Assembly: GCF_006716425.1 (NCBI RefSeq)
Contig: NZ_VFOZ01000001.1
Location: 1,674,001-1,738,000, forward strand
From: Actinoallomurus bryophytorum
GTDB taxonomy: Bacteria > Actinomycetota > Actinomycetes > Streptosporangiales > Streptosporangiaceae
Reading direction: 5' to 3'
DNA length: 64,000 nucleotides
The number at the start of each line of letters is the position of its first letter. Position 1 is the first letter of the stretch. Under the pieces are notes generated by a model that saw only the letters and a list, made by a program, of their open reading frames with translations, ran no database searches and was not told the origin of the DNA. Made by a program: the position numbers and the translations under genes. Below are positions 19,474-29,195 of the stretch, piece after piece.

Positions 19474-20631
19474 ATGGAGCGGTCCTACGACGTGGTGCTG
19501 ATGGGCGCGACCGGGTTCACCGGAGGGCTCACCGCGGCCTACCTGGCCGAGCACATGCCCGCCGAGGGCACCTGGGCGCTGGCCGGCCGCGACCTGGACC
19601 GGCTCGGGGCGCTGCGGGACCGGCTCGGCGTGGACGTGCCGCTGCTGCGGGCCGATGTCACCGACCCGGACTCCCTGCGCGAGCTCGCCTCGTCGGCGCG
19701 CGTCGTCATGACGACGGTCGGCCCGTACCTCCACTACGGCGAGCCGCTGGTCGCGGCCTGCGCCGAGGCCGGTACGGACTACGTCGACCTGACCGGCGAA
19801 CAGGAGTTCGTCGACCTCATGTACACCAAGTACCACGAGCGCGCGGTCGAGACCGGCGCGCGGATCGTGCACGCGTGCGGGTTCGACTCGATCCCGCACG
19901 ATCTGGGCGTCTACTTCACGATCCAGCGGCTTCCCGCGGGCCTGCCGATGCACGTCCGCGGATACCTGCGGGTGGACGCCACGTTCTCCGGTGGGACGTA
20001 CCACTCCGCGATCAACGCGCTGTCGCGCGGCGGCGAGACCAAGGACGCTCATCGGCGGCGCCGCAAGGCCGAGCCCTCGCTGCGGGACCGTCGCGTCCGC
20101 GCGGTGGCCGGCCGCCCGCACCGCAACTCCGGCCTGGGCGTCTGGGCGCTGCCGCTGCCCACCATCGACCCTGAGATCGTCCGGCGCTCGGCGGCGGCAC
20201 TCGACGCGTACGGCCCCGACTTCTCCTACAGCCACTTCGTGGCGATGAAGCGCCTTCCGGCCGCGGCCGGGCTGGTCGCCGGCGCGGCGGGCCTGATGAC
20301 CGCGACCCGCATCCCGCCGGTACGCGGCTGGCTGCTCGGCCGGGTGAAGCCCGGGGACGGCCCCTCGGCCGAGAAGCGTGCCAAGAGCTGGTTCAGCGTG
20401 CACTTCATCGGCGAGGCGGGCGACCAGAAGATCGTCACGAAGGTCAGCGGCGGCGACCCCGGCTACGACGAGACCGCCAAGATGCTCGCCGAGTCGGCCA
20501 TGTCCCTCGCCTATGACGACCTGCCCAAGACCGCCGGACAGGTCACCACCGCCGAGGCGATGGGCGACGCCCTGCTGGAGCGGCTCCAGCGCGCCGGCCT
20601 CTCCTTCACCGTGGTCGGCACCCGCGACTAG
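19474..20631 (+). CDS. Saccharopine dehydrogenase-like / trans-acting enoyl reductase family protein
   Basis: NAD(P)-binding oxidoreductase of 385 residues. N-terminal Rossmann motif LMGATGFTGGLTAAYL, then DYVDLTGEQEFVDLM and HACGFDSIPHDLGVY, shared by mycobacterial trans-acting enoyl reductase-type proteins and saccharopine dehydrogenase homologues. It has no TM segment. A GGGAGG site precedes ATG 19474. A lipid-reductase role is inferred from the family and from the neighbouring plsX; not proven. Confidence 0.8.
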   Translation: MERSYDVVLMGATGFTGGLTAAYLAEHMPAEGTWALAGRDLDRLGALRDRLGVDVPLLRADVTDPDSLRELASSARVVMTTVGPYLHYGEPLVAACAEAGTDYVDLTGEQEFVDLMYTKYHERAVETGARIVHACGFDSIPHDLGVYFTIQRLPAGLPMHVRGYLRVDATFSGGTYHSAINALSRGGETKDAHRRRRKAEPSLRDRRVRAVAGRPHRNSGLGVWALPLPTIDPEIVRRSAAALDAYGPDFSYSHFVAMKRLPAAAGLVAGAAGLMTATRIPPVRGWLLGRVKPGDGPSAEKRAKSWFSVHFIGEAGDQKIVTKVSGGDPGYDETAKMLAESAMSLAYDDLPKTAGQVTTAEAMGDALLERLQRAGLSFTVVGTRD

Positions 20632-20869
20632 GGCAGGTATCGGCGGACACTTGGTCCTCGCGCCGTCGCCCTCACTTGCCGAAGGAGCCTGCCGCCGGTT
20701 CCGTCACGTCTGTCGCATACGTACGGAGTGGTCCCGCCCTTCCCACGGCCGGGACGCGGCCGACCGGGCGATATGAGGTCGGCCCTGCGCGGTTACGCCG
20801 ATAGGCTTTGAAGGACTCCGCGACTTCACTGCCCGAGTCGCCTACGCCGTACTCCTGAGGAATCCCTTC

Positions 20870-22606
20870 ATGTCCGATCCGCAGCATGTTCTCGCCGCTC
20901 GTGTCCAGGCCGCCCTGGGTGCGGCCTTCGGGGAGCCCGACGCGGATCCGGTGATCCGGCCGTCGCAGTTCGCCGACTTCCAGGCCAACGTGGCGTTGCC
21001 ACTGGCCAAGAAGCTGGGCCGAAAGCCGCGCGACATCGCGACCGCGATCGTCGAGCACCTCGACGTCGCCGACATGTGCGAGACCGTGGAGATCAGCGGG
21101 CCCGGCTTCATCAACCTGACGCTGAGGAACGAATGGATCGCCGGGCGGGCGCAGCTGATGCACGGCGACGAGCGGCTGTCCGTCGAGCCGGTCGCCGCGC
21201 CGCGTACGACGATCGTGGAGTACTCCTCCCCCAACGTCGCCAAGGAGATGCACGTCGGGCATCTCCGTACGACGATCGTCGGTGACGCGATCGCGCGGGT
21301 GCTGGAGTTCCTCGGGCACCACGTGGTCCGCGACAACCACCTCGGCGACTGGGGCACGCAGTACGGCATGCTGATCGAGCACCTACTCGACGTCGGTGAG
21401 GACTCCGAGGAGGGCCTGCTCCTGGAGACCGACCCCAACGCCTTCTACCAGACGGCGCGGGCCAGGTTCGACGGCGACCCGGCGTTCACCGAGCGGTCAC
21501 GGCGGCGGCTGGTGAGCCTGCAGTCCGGCGACCCCGAGACGATGCGGCACTGGGAACGGCTGGTCGACCTGTCGAAGGTCTACCTCCACATGATCTACGG
21601 CCGGCTCGGGGTCACGCTCACCGACGACGACATCCGCGGTGAGAGCTTCTACAACGACATGCTCGCCGACACCGCCGACCAGCTGAGCGCGGACGGCATC
21701 GCCGTGATCAGCGACGGCGCGCTCTGCGTCTTCCCGCCCGGCTACGCGGGCCGGGACGGCGATCCGCTGCCGGTGATCATCCGCAAGAGCGACGGCGGCT
21801 ACAACTACTCCACGTCCGACCTGGCCACGATCCGCTACCGGGTCGACAAGCTGACCGCCGACCGGATGATCTACGTCGTCGGCTCGCAGCAGGCCCTGCA
21901 CTTCCAGATGGTGTTCGCGGTGGCGCGGATGGCGGGCTGGCTGCCGGAGCACGTCGCCGCGGAGCACGCCCAGATCGGCAACGTCCTCGGGGCCGACGGG
22001 AAGATCTTCCGGACCCGTAGCGGCAAGTCGATCAAGCTGACCGAGCTGCTCGACGAGGCCGTCGAGCGGGCCGGCGCGGCGTTCGACGACGTACCCCACG
22101 ACGAGGCGTTCGACGAGGTGAGCCGGCGCGAGGTGGTCGAGGCGGTCGGCATCGGCGCGGTCAAGTACGCCGACCTGTCGGTGGCGCGCGACAGCGAGTA
22201 CATCTTCGACTTCGACCGGATGATCTCCTTCCGGGGCAACACCGGCCCGTACCTCCAGTACGCCGCGGCGCGGATCCGCTCGATCTTCCGGCGGGGTGGC
22301 CTCACTCCGGAGGACGCCATCGGGCCGATCGCGATCGGCCACGACGCCGAGCGGGCGCTCGCGCTGCACGTGCTGGGCTTCGGCGGTGCGCTGGAGGCCG
22401 CCGGGGACGCCGCCGAGCCACACCGCCTCTGCGCCTACCTGTTCGACCTCGCCTCCGCCTACACCACGTTCTACGAGAACTGCCCGGTGCTGAAGGCGTC
22501 GGACGAGGAGACGAAGGCGTCGCGGCTCGCGCTCTGCGCGCTCACGTTGCATACCCTCACCAAGGGGCTGGATCTACTGGGCGTTACCACTCCGGAACGC
22601 ATGTAG
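20870..22606 (+). CDS. argS: Arginyl-tRNA synthetase
   Basis: Class I synthetase charging tRNA-Arg. The N-terminal Add-1 domain is followed by YSSPNVAKEMHVGHLRTT (HIGH motif as HVGH), Rossmann core, and GADGKIFRTRSGKSIKLTELL in place of KMSKS, common for ArgRS. The C-terminal DALR anticodon-binding domain is complete, ending in GLDLLGVTTPERM, typical of ArgS. The 578-residue length is normal. ATG 20870 follows a gap of about 240 bp which includes a TAGGCT -10-like box near 20802. Confidence 0.95.
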   Translation: MSDPQHVLAARVQAALGAAFGEPDADPVIRPSQFADFQANVALPLAKKLGRKPRDIATAIVEHLDVADMCETVEISGPGFINLTLRNEWIAGRAQLMHGDERLSVEPVAAPRTTIVEYSSPNVAKEMHVGHLRTTIVGDAIARVLEFLGHHVVRDNHLGDWGTQYGMLIEHLLDVGEDSEEGLLLETDPNAFYQTARARFDGDPAFTERSRRRLVSLQSGDPETMRHWERLVDLSKVYLHMIYGRLGVTLTDDDIRGESFYNDMLADTADQLSADGIAVISDGALCVFPPGYAGRDGDPLPVIIRKSDGGYNYSTSDLATIRYRVDKLTADRMIYVVGSQQALHFQMVFAVARMAGWLPEHVAAEHAQIGNVLGADGKIFRTRSGKSIKLTELLDEAVERAGAAFDDVPHDEAFDEVSRREVVEAVGIGAVKYADLSVARDSEYIFDFDRMISFRGNTGPYLQYAAARIRSIFRRGGLTPEDAIGPIAIGHDAERALALHVLGFGGALEAAGDAAEPHRLCAYLFDLASAYTTFYENCPVLKASDEETKASRLALCALTLHTLTKGLDLLGVTTPERM

Positions 22607-22665
22607 ATCACCTCACGTCGCATAAACCGGGACGATATGTCCCGCAACGACGCGAGGAAGGGCCT

Positions 22666-24195
22666 ATGAGCGACGACTGGTGGACCGACTACCGGCAGAA
22701 CCGCCGGATCAGAGAGCTTCAGGACGAGGTCGAGGCCGCCCGCAGCCATGCGGCGCAGCGCTCACGTGCGCTGCAGTCGAAGCTGTCACAGGTGCAGGGC
22801 ACGATCGAGCGCCGGCTCGACCGGCTGGCGACGTCGTTCGACGCGTTCGTCGAGCTTTCCGACATCCGGCTGGAGCTGGCGGTCTTCGACCGTGAGTCGG
22901 ACGTGCGGCACCGTACGCGCCGGCTCCTCATGGGGCTCGCCGAGGGCGCGTCCGACCCTCCGCCCCTGGACCTGAAGGACTCTCTCGGATACTGGCTGAA
23001 CCCGGCCGCCGAGGCGCTGTCCGCCCTCGTACGCGGCAATGAGGCGGCGGCGGACAAGTTCATCGCCGAGGCGGTGAGCCGCGACGAGGACCGTACGACG
23101 CTGTTCCTCACGCTCGGGCTGGCGACGGCGGGGCGGCACGACGAGGCGGTGCCCTGGTTGTCGCGGTCGCTGCCGTCTCTGGGCACGACGGTGACCGCCG
23201 TGCAGCGGCAGCTCTGGATCGCCTGCGCCAACGGCGCGTTCGGCCAGCCGGGACGCGACCACATCGAGCGGCGGCTGACCGAGCTCCTCGACGAGATGCC
23301 CCCCGAGGCCACCGACCGGGAGCTCGGCCGATGGCAGCAGGCCATCACGGGCCCCGCCGGGAAGACGCGGGTGTCACTGCCGCGGGAGCTGCAGGGAGAT
23401 ACCGCGCTGACCGAACCGCCCGTCATGGCCGAGCGTATGACGGTGTTGCGGACCCGCGTGGAGGCGGCGCTGCGGCCCTTCGAGCCCGCGCCGGCCTCGG
23501 ACTTCGCCGACCTGCTGAACACCCTCGTCGACGAGGGCAGCCTCGGCGAACGGGACCTGGTGGCCCGCGCCCGCGAGTTGCGTCAGATCATCGAGACGGG
23601 CAGCACCGAGCGGCACGTGGCGTGGGACGCCCCCGCCGGCGCGACCTTGGACCTCCTGCGCGGTGACATGTTCGAGCGGACCGCCCGCGGGCCGCGCGCA
23701 CTGGCCGCGCGGGTCGGCGGCCGCTGGATCCGCTCGATCGCCGACGACCTGGCCCGCAGGATGTCGGTCCCGCTGCCGGGCGCCGTGACCGTACGGCTGT
23801 CCGGTCAGGCCCTCCCTGTCGGCCCGGACGGTGCGCCCGCGCTGGGGGAGGCCCTGGAGGCCATCGACCGGTCCGCCGCGATCAGCCGTACCGGTGAGTC
23901 ACAGGGACTGGCCGTGGCGATCACCGGCGCCGTGGTCCTGGTGCTCACGATCGTGGCCAGGCTCCCGATGCTCACGGTGCCGGCCGCCGTGATGATCCTG
24001 GTCGGCGTCGCGATCTGGATCAAGCTGTGGCGTGACCGGCGCCGGGCCACCAAGGCGGCGGAACAGGACAAGGAACGGCTCGCCCAGCAGGCGAGAATAA
24101 TTGCCGAAGCGCTGAAAGAGTGCCACATCAGCCACAGAAAACTCATCGCGAACGCCGCGTCGGACCGGGATGTGATCCTCACCGTCTTGGCCTAG
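22666..24195 (+). CDS. Conserved-looking hypothetical protein with coiled coil and C-terminal TM hairpin
   Basis: Not recognised. A 509-residue protein whose N-terminus (RRIRELQDEVEAARSHAAQ) predicts a coiled coil, followed by a soluble alpha-helical middle that may be tetratricopeptide-like (about 105-200), then two hydrophobic segments at about 420-465 and a charged helical end. Only 59 bp separate it from argS, and a GGAAGGG-like ribosome site precedes its ATG. Confidence 0.6.
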   Translation: MSDDWWTDYRQNRRIRELQDEVEAARSHAAQRSRALQSKLSQVQGTIERRLDRLATSFDAFVELSDIRLELAVFDRESDVRHRTRRLLMGLAEGASDPPPLDLKDSLGYWLNPAAEALSALVRGNEAAADKFIAEAVSRDEDRTTLFLTLGLATAGRHDEAVPWLSRSLPSLGTTVTAVQRQLWIACANGAFGQPGRDHIERRLTELLDEMPPEATDRELGRWQQAITGPAGKTRVSLPRELQGDTALTEPPVMAERMTVLRTRVEAALRPFEPAPASDFADLLNTLVDEGSLGERDLVARARELRQIIETGSTERHVAWDAPAGATLDLLRGDMFERTARGPRALAARVGGRWIRSIADDLARRMSVPLPGAVTVRLSGQALPVGPDGAPALGEALEAIDRSAAISRTGESQGLAVAITGAVVLVLTIVARLPMLTVPAAVMILVGVAIWIKLWRDRRRATKAAEQDKERLAQQARIIAEALKECHISHRKLIANAASDRDVILTVLA

Positions 24196-24246
24196 GAGAT
24201 TTGCGGGTATTCGTGCCACTGTGAGAGCAACATCCCGGAGGCGCGT

Positions 24247-25716
24247 ATGGGCAGGGACGTATCGGCGATCACCGTCTCCACGGAGGACCGGCGACGGTAT
24301 CGCGAAAAGGTGCAGCGCTGCCTTGAGGCATTCGCGGCTTTGCTGCGAGATTCACGATTCGCGACCGATCCGCCCAGTATGGGGATGGAGATCGAGCTCA
24401 ACCTGGTGGATGACGCGGGCCGCCCGGCCATGCGCAATGCCGCCGTTCTGGACTCGATCTCCGACGAGCAGTGGTCCACCGAGCTGGCGCAGTTCAACAT
24501 CGAGGTGAACCTTCCGCCGTTCCCGCTGGCGGCCAAGTCGCTCGGTGCGCTCGAGCAGACCGTACGCGACGCGCTCAACGACGCGGACGCGCGTGCGCGC
24601 CGGCATGACGCCCGGCTCATGCTGGTGGGCATCCTGCCGACCGTGCGTCAGGCCGACCTCACCGAGTCGGCCCTGTCCGCCAACCCCCGCTACCGGCTGC
24701 TGAACGAGCAGATCCTTGCCGCACGCGGGGGCGAGGACATGCACCTGGACATCGAGGGGATCGAACGGCTGCGGACCCACGCGGACAGCATCTCGCCCGA
24801 GGCGGCGTGCACGAGCGTCCAATACCACCTGCAGGTACGGCCCGAGGACTTCGGCGCGTACTGGAACGCCTCCCAGATGATCGCCGGCGTCCAGGCCGCC
24901 CTCGCCGCGAACTCACCGTTCCTGTTCGGCCGCGAGCTCTGGCGCGAGACCCGGATACCGCTGTTCGAGCAGGCCACGGACACCCGTGCGAAGGAGCTGC
25001 GGGAACAGGGCGTACGGCCGCGCGTGTGGTTCGGCGAACGCTGGATCACCTCGGTCCTGGACCTGTTCGAGGAGAACTCCCGGTACTTCTCGCCGCTGCT
25101 GCCGGTGTGCGACGAGGACGACCCGCTGGACCAGCTCGCGCGCGGTGAGGTGCCGAGCCTGGCCGAGCTCACCTTGCACAACGGCACCGTCTACCGCTGG
25201 AACCGGCCCGTCTACGACATCGCCCAGGGCCGGCCGCACCTGCGGGTGGAGAACCGCGTGCTGCCCGCCGGCCCGACCGTCGCCGACACCATGGCGAACG
25301 GCGCGTTCTACTACGGCCTCATCCGGGCCCTGGCCGACGAGGAGGAGCCACCGTGGAGCGGCATGTCGTTCGCCTCCGCGGCCGACAACCTCCGTCGCGG
25401 CGCGCGCGACGGGATGGACGCCATGCTGGTCTGGCCCGGCGCCGGCGAGATCCCGGTGACCGAGCTGGTGCTGCGTCGGCTCCTGCCGCAGGCCGCCATC
25501 GGCCTCGACCGGTGGGGCGTCGACGGAGTGGTGCGCGACCGGCTACTCGGCATCATCGAGCAGCGCTGCATCGCCGGGCGCAACGGTGCCACCTGGCAGG
25601 CCAGGACGGTCCATGCGATCGGCGGTGACCGGCCCGAGGCGCTACGCCTGATGGTGCAGCGCTACATCGAGCACATGCACACCAACGCGCCGGTCCACAC
25701 CTGGCCGATCGACTGA
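24247..25716 (+). CDS. Glutamate-cysteine ligase family (GCS2-like) protein
   Basis: 489-residue ATP-grasp-independent, plant/YbdK-type GCS2 family enzyme. Markers are MGMEIELNLVDDAGRP (acidic metal-binding strand), FNIEVNLPPFPL, VQYHLQVRPEDF, and LRVENRVLPAGPTVADTMANGAFYYGL. The family forms a gamma-glutamyl amide with cysteine or other amines; most actinobacteria use mycothiol, so another amine acceptor is quite possible. A short hairpin follows. Confidence 0.8.
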   Translation: MGRDVSAITVSTEDRRRYREKVQRCLEAFAALLRDSRFATDPPSMGMEIELNLVDDAGRPAMRNAAVLDSISDEQWSTELAQFNIEVNLPPFPLAAKSLGALEQTVRDALNDADARARRHDARLMLVGILPTVRQADLTESALSANPRYRLLNEQILAARGGEDMHLDIEGIERLRTHADSISPEAACTSVQYHLQVRPEDFGAYWNASQMIAGVQAALAANSPFLFGRELWRETRIPLFEQATDTRAKELREQGVRPRVWFGERWITSVLDLFEENSRYFSPLLPVCDEDDPLDQLARGEVPSLAELTLHNGTVYRWNRPVYDIAQGRPHLRVENRVLPAGPTVADTMANGAFYYGLIRALADEEEPPWSGMSFASAADNLRRGARDGMDAMLVWPGAGEIPVTELVLRRLLPQAAIGLDRWGVDGVVRDRLLGIIEQRCIAGRNGATWQARTVHAIGGDRPEALRLMVQRYIEHMHTNAPVHTWPID

Positions 25717-25725
25717 TCGCCGGGG

Positions 25726-25971
25726 CTACTGAAGGTAGCCCTCGACCTCACCGGCAGGGCGGGACGCCGCGTCGTCGGGGTTCTCCCCGTAGTCGCGCCG
25801 GGCCCGCCGCTGGCGCAGGAGATCCCAGCACTGGTCGAGCTGTTCCTCGACGCTCTTCAGCCGCTGGTGCTCCTCGTTGGCGGTCAGGTCGCCCTGTTGC
25901 AGGCGTTCGCGGAGCGCGTGCTCCTCGTCCACCAGGGTGTTGATCTGGCCGAGAATCTCACTGTCCTGCAT
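25726..25971 (-). CDS. DUF2630 family protein
   Basis: An 81-residue soluble helical protein typical of DUF2630: MQDSEILGQINTLVDEEHALRE, then SVEEQLDQCWDLLRQRRARRDYG. ATG 25971 is preceded by GAGGTGATC. Function unknown, widespread in actinobacteria, often near stress genes. A 7-bp inverted repeat (25723-25729 with 25735-25741) spans its stop codon. Confidence 0.85.
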   Translation of the reverse strand: MQDSEILGQINTLVDEEHALRERLQQGDLTANEEHQRLKSVEEQLDQCWDLLRQRRARRDYGENPDDAASRPAGEVEGYLQ

Positions 25972-26138
25972 GTTCAGATCACCTCAAGAGGACAGTGTGG
26001 CAGCTCTCACCCATAAGGCGCACACCGCGGCCGAGTCGTGGAAGATCGACCGTGGCAGATCGGCAATCCGCCCGACCGGGTCCCATCTTGGACCCGGCCT
26101 ACGACGGAAATGCCTGCGTTGGCGGTGTTGACCAGGGG

Positions 26139-26864
26139 CTAAAGCGGCCCCCTGCTGCCGACGAGACCGTTCAGAAAGCCACCGGCGCTCTCTGACGACG
26201 GTCGAGCGACGGCCGTGCCGGTCGACGATGGCTGCGCCGCCTTGGGCTTGGTGGCCCTCGGCTTGGCGGCAGCCTTCGGCTTGGCCGCCGACTTGGCCTT
26301 CGACGCCGTCCTCTTCACGGTCGCCTTGGCCTTGGTCGTGGTCTTCTTCGCCGCCGTGGTCCGGGACTTGGCGGGCTTCTTCGCCGCGGTCGTCCTACGG
26401 GCCGTGGTACTACGGCTGGTGCTGCGGCCGGCCGTGGCCGACTTGGCCGCTGCCGCCGCCGGTGGCTTGATGGCCGAGATGGTCTTGGCCGCTTTGGTGA
26501 GCGACTCGGCCGCGACGGCAAGTGCCTTGGTCGCGGTGTTCATCGTCTTCATCGCGGTGTTCATCGCCTGCGCCGAGGTCGTCGCCTTGCTCGCCGCATC
26601 GGTCATCTTGGTCGCCGCGGACGACACCTTCGTGGCCGCGGACGACACTCGTGTCGCCGCGGCCGCAGGAGTGACGGACGACTTCGTGGCCGTTGTTGAC
26701 CGCGATGTCGCCTTCGTCTTCGGCGCGGTCTTACGCGCCGAAGCCGTCCGGCTGGTGGTTTTCTTGGCAGGTGTGGCCTTCTTCTTGGCCGCGCCGCTCT
26801 TCGTACGGCTCGTGCTCGCCGTTGAACGGCGGGCGGTCGAACGCGTCAATGTATTTGTGGGCAC
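26139..26864 (-). CDS. Histone H1-like Lys/Ala-rich nucleoid protein
   Basis: 241 residues, almost wholly low complexity. N- and C-terminal thirds consist of AAKK, TKAK and KPKA-type repeats typical of eukaryote H1-like tails in bacterial DNA-binding proteins; the middle (AATKVSSAATKMTDAASK) is an Ala/Thr helical spacer. It should bind DNA non-specifically. GTG 26864 has a strong GGGGGGATGG site. No HU or Lsr2 fold is attached, so it is a tail-only protein. Confidence 0.75.
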   Translation of the reverse strand: MPTNTLTRSTARRSTASTSRTKSGAAKKKATPAKKTTSRTASARKTAPKTKATSRSTTATKSSVTPAAAATRVSSAATKVSSAATKMTDAASKATTSAQAMNTAMKTMNTATKALAVAAESLTKAAKTISAIKPPAAAAAKSATAGRSTSRSTTARRTTAAKKPAKSRTTAAKKTTTKAKATVKRTASKAKSAAKPKAAAKPRATKPKAAQPSSTGTAVARPSSESAGGFLNGLVGSRGPL

Positions 26865-26924
26865 TGATCCATCCCCCCGTGCTCGATCAGCTTCGGGTGG
26901 ATCTATTCCACAATTGGCGAAGAT

Positions 26925-27779
26925 CTACACGCCCACCGGGTGCCAGACGGTCTTTGTTTCCAGGAATGTGGTCATCCGAATGGTGCCAGGGTCGTCCGTC
27001 CACGCGTACTGAGCCGGTCGGAGCACCCGTTTGAGGTTCTCCGCGGCGGCCCGTTCGCACTCGGTCGCGAGGTCGCCGGAGACCCCCGTGAGGTCGAGCC
27101 CGTTGACGTCCATGTGCGAGGCCAGCCACGGCGCCAGCTCGGCGCGGTGACCGGTGAGGATGTTGACGACGCCACCCGGCAGGTCGGAGGTGGCGAGCAC
27201 CTCACCGAGCGTGATCGCGGGCAGCGGGGACGGCTCGGCGGCCACCAGCACGGCGGTGTTGCCCACGGCGATCACCGGGGCGAGCACCGACACGAGACCC
27301 AGCAGCGGGCCGTCCGGGGCGACGATGCCGATGACGCCGCTCGGCTCCGGCGTGGAGAAGTTGAAGAACGGCCCGGAGACCGGGTTGGCGGTGCCGGTGA
27401 CCTGCGCGATCTTGTCCGCCCACCCGGCGTACCAGACCCAGCGGTCGACGGCGGCGTCCACCTCCGCGCGTGCGGCGGTCTTGGACAGGCCGGTGGAGCG
27501 CAGCTCCTCGGTGAACTGCTCGCGGCGTCCCTCCAGCATCTCCGCGACGCGGTAGAGGATCTGGCCGCGGTTGTACGGCGTGCGGGCCGCCCACCCGGAC
27601 TGGGCCTTGCGCGCGGCGACGACCGCGTCGCGTACGTCCTTGCGCGAGGCGCGTGAGGCGTTGGCGAGGAAACCGCCCTTGGCATCGTTCACGGTGTACG
27701 ACCTGCCGGACTCCGATCGCGGGAAGGCTCCCCCGACATACAGCTTGTACGTCTTGCGCACACTCAGCCGGTCACTCAT
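26925..27779 (-). CDS. Half-length aldehyde dehydrogenase homologue (no catalytic residues)
   Basis: 284 residues aligning with the NAD-binding N-terminal half of ALDH (YTVNDAKGGFLANASRA, GVIGIVAPDGPLLGL, NTAVLVAAEPSPLP, LPGGVVNILTGH). It ends before the region of the catalytic Cys and has no LELGG. It overlaps the full ALDH by 4 bp. The frame is clean, with no stop inside, so it is a gene rather than a decaying one; a structural partner for the full ALDH is the likely role, seen in other actinobacterial deoC operons. Confidence 0.78.
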   Translation of the reverse strand: MSDRLSVRKTYKLYVGGAFPRSESGRSYTVNDAKGGFLANASRASRKDVRDAVVAARKAQSGWAARTPYNRGQILYRVAEMLEGRREQFTEELRSTGLSKTAARAEVDAAVDRWVWYAGWADKIAQVTGTANPVSGPFFNFSTPEPSGVIGIVAPDGPLLGLVSVLAPVIAVGNTAVLVAAEPSPLPAITLGEVLATSDLPGGVVNILTGHRAELAPWLASHMDVNGLDLTGVSGDLATECERAAAENLKRVLRPAQYAWTDDPGTIRMTTFLETKTVWHPVGV

Positions 27780-29191
27780 CGCAGGTAGGCCTCCAGTCCG
27801 TGACGTCCGCCCTCACGCCCGAAGCCGGATTCCTTGTATCCCCCGAACGGCGAGGCCGGGTCGAACTTGTTGAAGGTGTTGGCCCACACCACCCCGGCGC
27901 GCAGCCGCTGCGCCATCCACAGGATCCGCGAGCCCTTCTCGGTCCACACACCGGCGGACAGGCCGTACGGGGTGTTGTTGGCCTTCTCCACGGCCTCCTG
28001 TGGCGTGCGGAAGGTCAGCACCGACAGCACCGGGCCGAAGATCTCCTCGCGGGCGATCCGGTGCGACTGGGCGACATCGGTGAAGATCGTCGGCACGAAC
28101 CAGAAGCCGCGGTCGGGCAGCTCACACGGCGGTGACCAGCGGGTCGCGCCCTCCTCCTCACCGACCTCCGACAGCATCCGGATCTTCTCGAGCTGCTCGG
28201 CGGAGTTGATCGCGCCGACGTCGGTGTTCTTGTCCAGCGGGTCGCCTACTCGCAGGGTCGCCATCCGGGTCTTGAGGCGGTCCAGGAGCTCCTCGGCGAT
28301 GGACTCCTGCACCAGGAGCCGCGACCCCGCGCAGCACACGTGGCCCTGGTTGAAGAAGATGCCGTTGACGATGCCCTCGACGGCCTGGTCGAGCGGGGCG
28401 TCGTCGAAGATCACGTTGGCGGCCTTGCCGCCGAGCTCGAGGGTGAGGCGCTTGTCCGTGCCCGCGACGGCGCGGGCGATCTGGCGCCCGACGTCGGTCG
28501 AGCCGGTGAAGGCGACCTTGTCGATGCCCTCGTGCTCGACCAGGGCCCGGCCGGTCTCCCCGGCGCCGGTGACGATGTTGACCACGCCGGGCGGCAGGTC
28601 GGCCTGCCGGCAGATCTCCGCGAAGGCCAGCGCGGTCAGCGGTGTCGTCTCGGCGGGCTTGAGCACGACGGTGTTACCGCAGGCGAGCGCCGGCGCGATC
28701 TTCCAGGCCAGCATCAGCAGCGGGAAGTTCCAGGGGATGACCTGGCCGGCCACGCCGAGCGGCCGCGGGTCACGTACGGCGTACTCCAGCTTGTCGGCCC
28801 AGCCGGCGTAGTAGAAGAAGTGCGCGGCCACGAGCGGGATGTCGACGTCGCGCGACTCGCGGATCGGCTTGCCGTTGTCGATCGACTCCAGCACCGCCAG
28901 CTCACGCGAGCGTTCCTGGATGATCCGGGCGATACGGAAGATGTACTTGGCCCGCTCGCTGCCGGGCATCTGCGACCAGACACCGTCGTAGGCCTTGCGG
29001 GCGGCGGTGACGGCACGGTCGACGTCCGCGGCGTCTGCCTCGGCGATCTCGGCGAGAACCTCCTCGCTCGCCGGGTCGACCGTCTTGAAGGACCTGTCGG
29101 CGTCGACGAACTCACCGTCGATGAACAGGCCGTACGAGGGCTTGATGTCGACTATTTCGCGCGACTCGGGCGCGGGCGCGTACTCGAACAT
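27776..29191 (-). CDS. Aldehyde dehydrogenase
   Basis: 471-residue NAD(P)-dependent ALDH. The catalytic Cys is in FFNQGHVCCAGSR, the general-base Glu in LTLELGGKAANV, and the NAD-binding VIPWNFPLLML is present. It lies 5 bp after deoC and would oxidise the acetaldehyde released by DeoC. Adjacent to its half-length partner. Confidence 0.9.
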   Translation of the reverse strand: MFEYAPAPESREIVDIKPSYGLFIDGEFVDADRSFKTVDPASEEVLAEIAEADAADVDRAVTAARKAYDGVWSQMPGSERAKYIFRIARIIQERSRELAVLESIDNGKPIRESRDVDIPLVAAHFFYYAGWADKLEYAVRDPRPLGVAGQVIPWNFPLLMLAWKIAPALACGNTVVLKPAETTPLTALAFAEICRQADLPPGVVNIVTGAGETGRALVEHEGIDKVAFTGSTDVGRQIARAVAGTDKRLTLELGGKAANVIFDDAPLDQAVEGIVNGIFFNQGHVCCAGSRLLVQESIAEELLDRLKTRMATLRVGDPLDKNTDVGAINSAEQLEKIRMLSEVGEEEGATRWSPPCELPDRGFWFVPTIFTDVAQSHRIAREEIFGPVLSVLTFRTPQEAVEKANNTPYGLSAGVWTEKGSRILWMAQRLRAGVVWANTFNKFDPASPFGGYKESGFGREGGRHGLEAYLR

Positions 29192-29195
29192 CGGC

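Noticed and set aside
26215-27012. 265-codon open frame (+) opposite the H1-like gene, very hydrophobic
   Set aside because: It is the mirror of Lys/Ala-rich codons of the real minus-strand gene; no ribosome site and the minus gene has clear family features.
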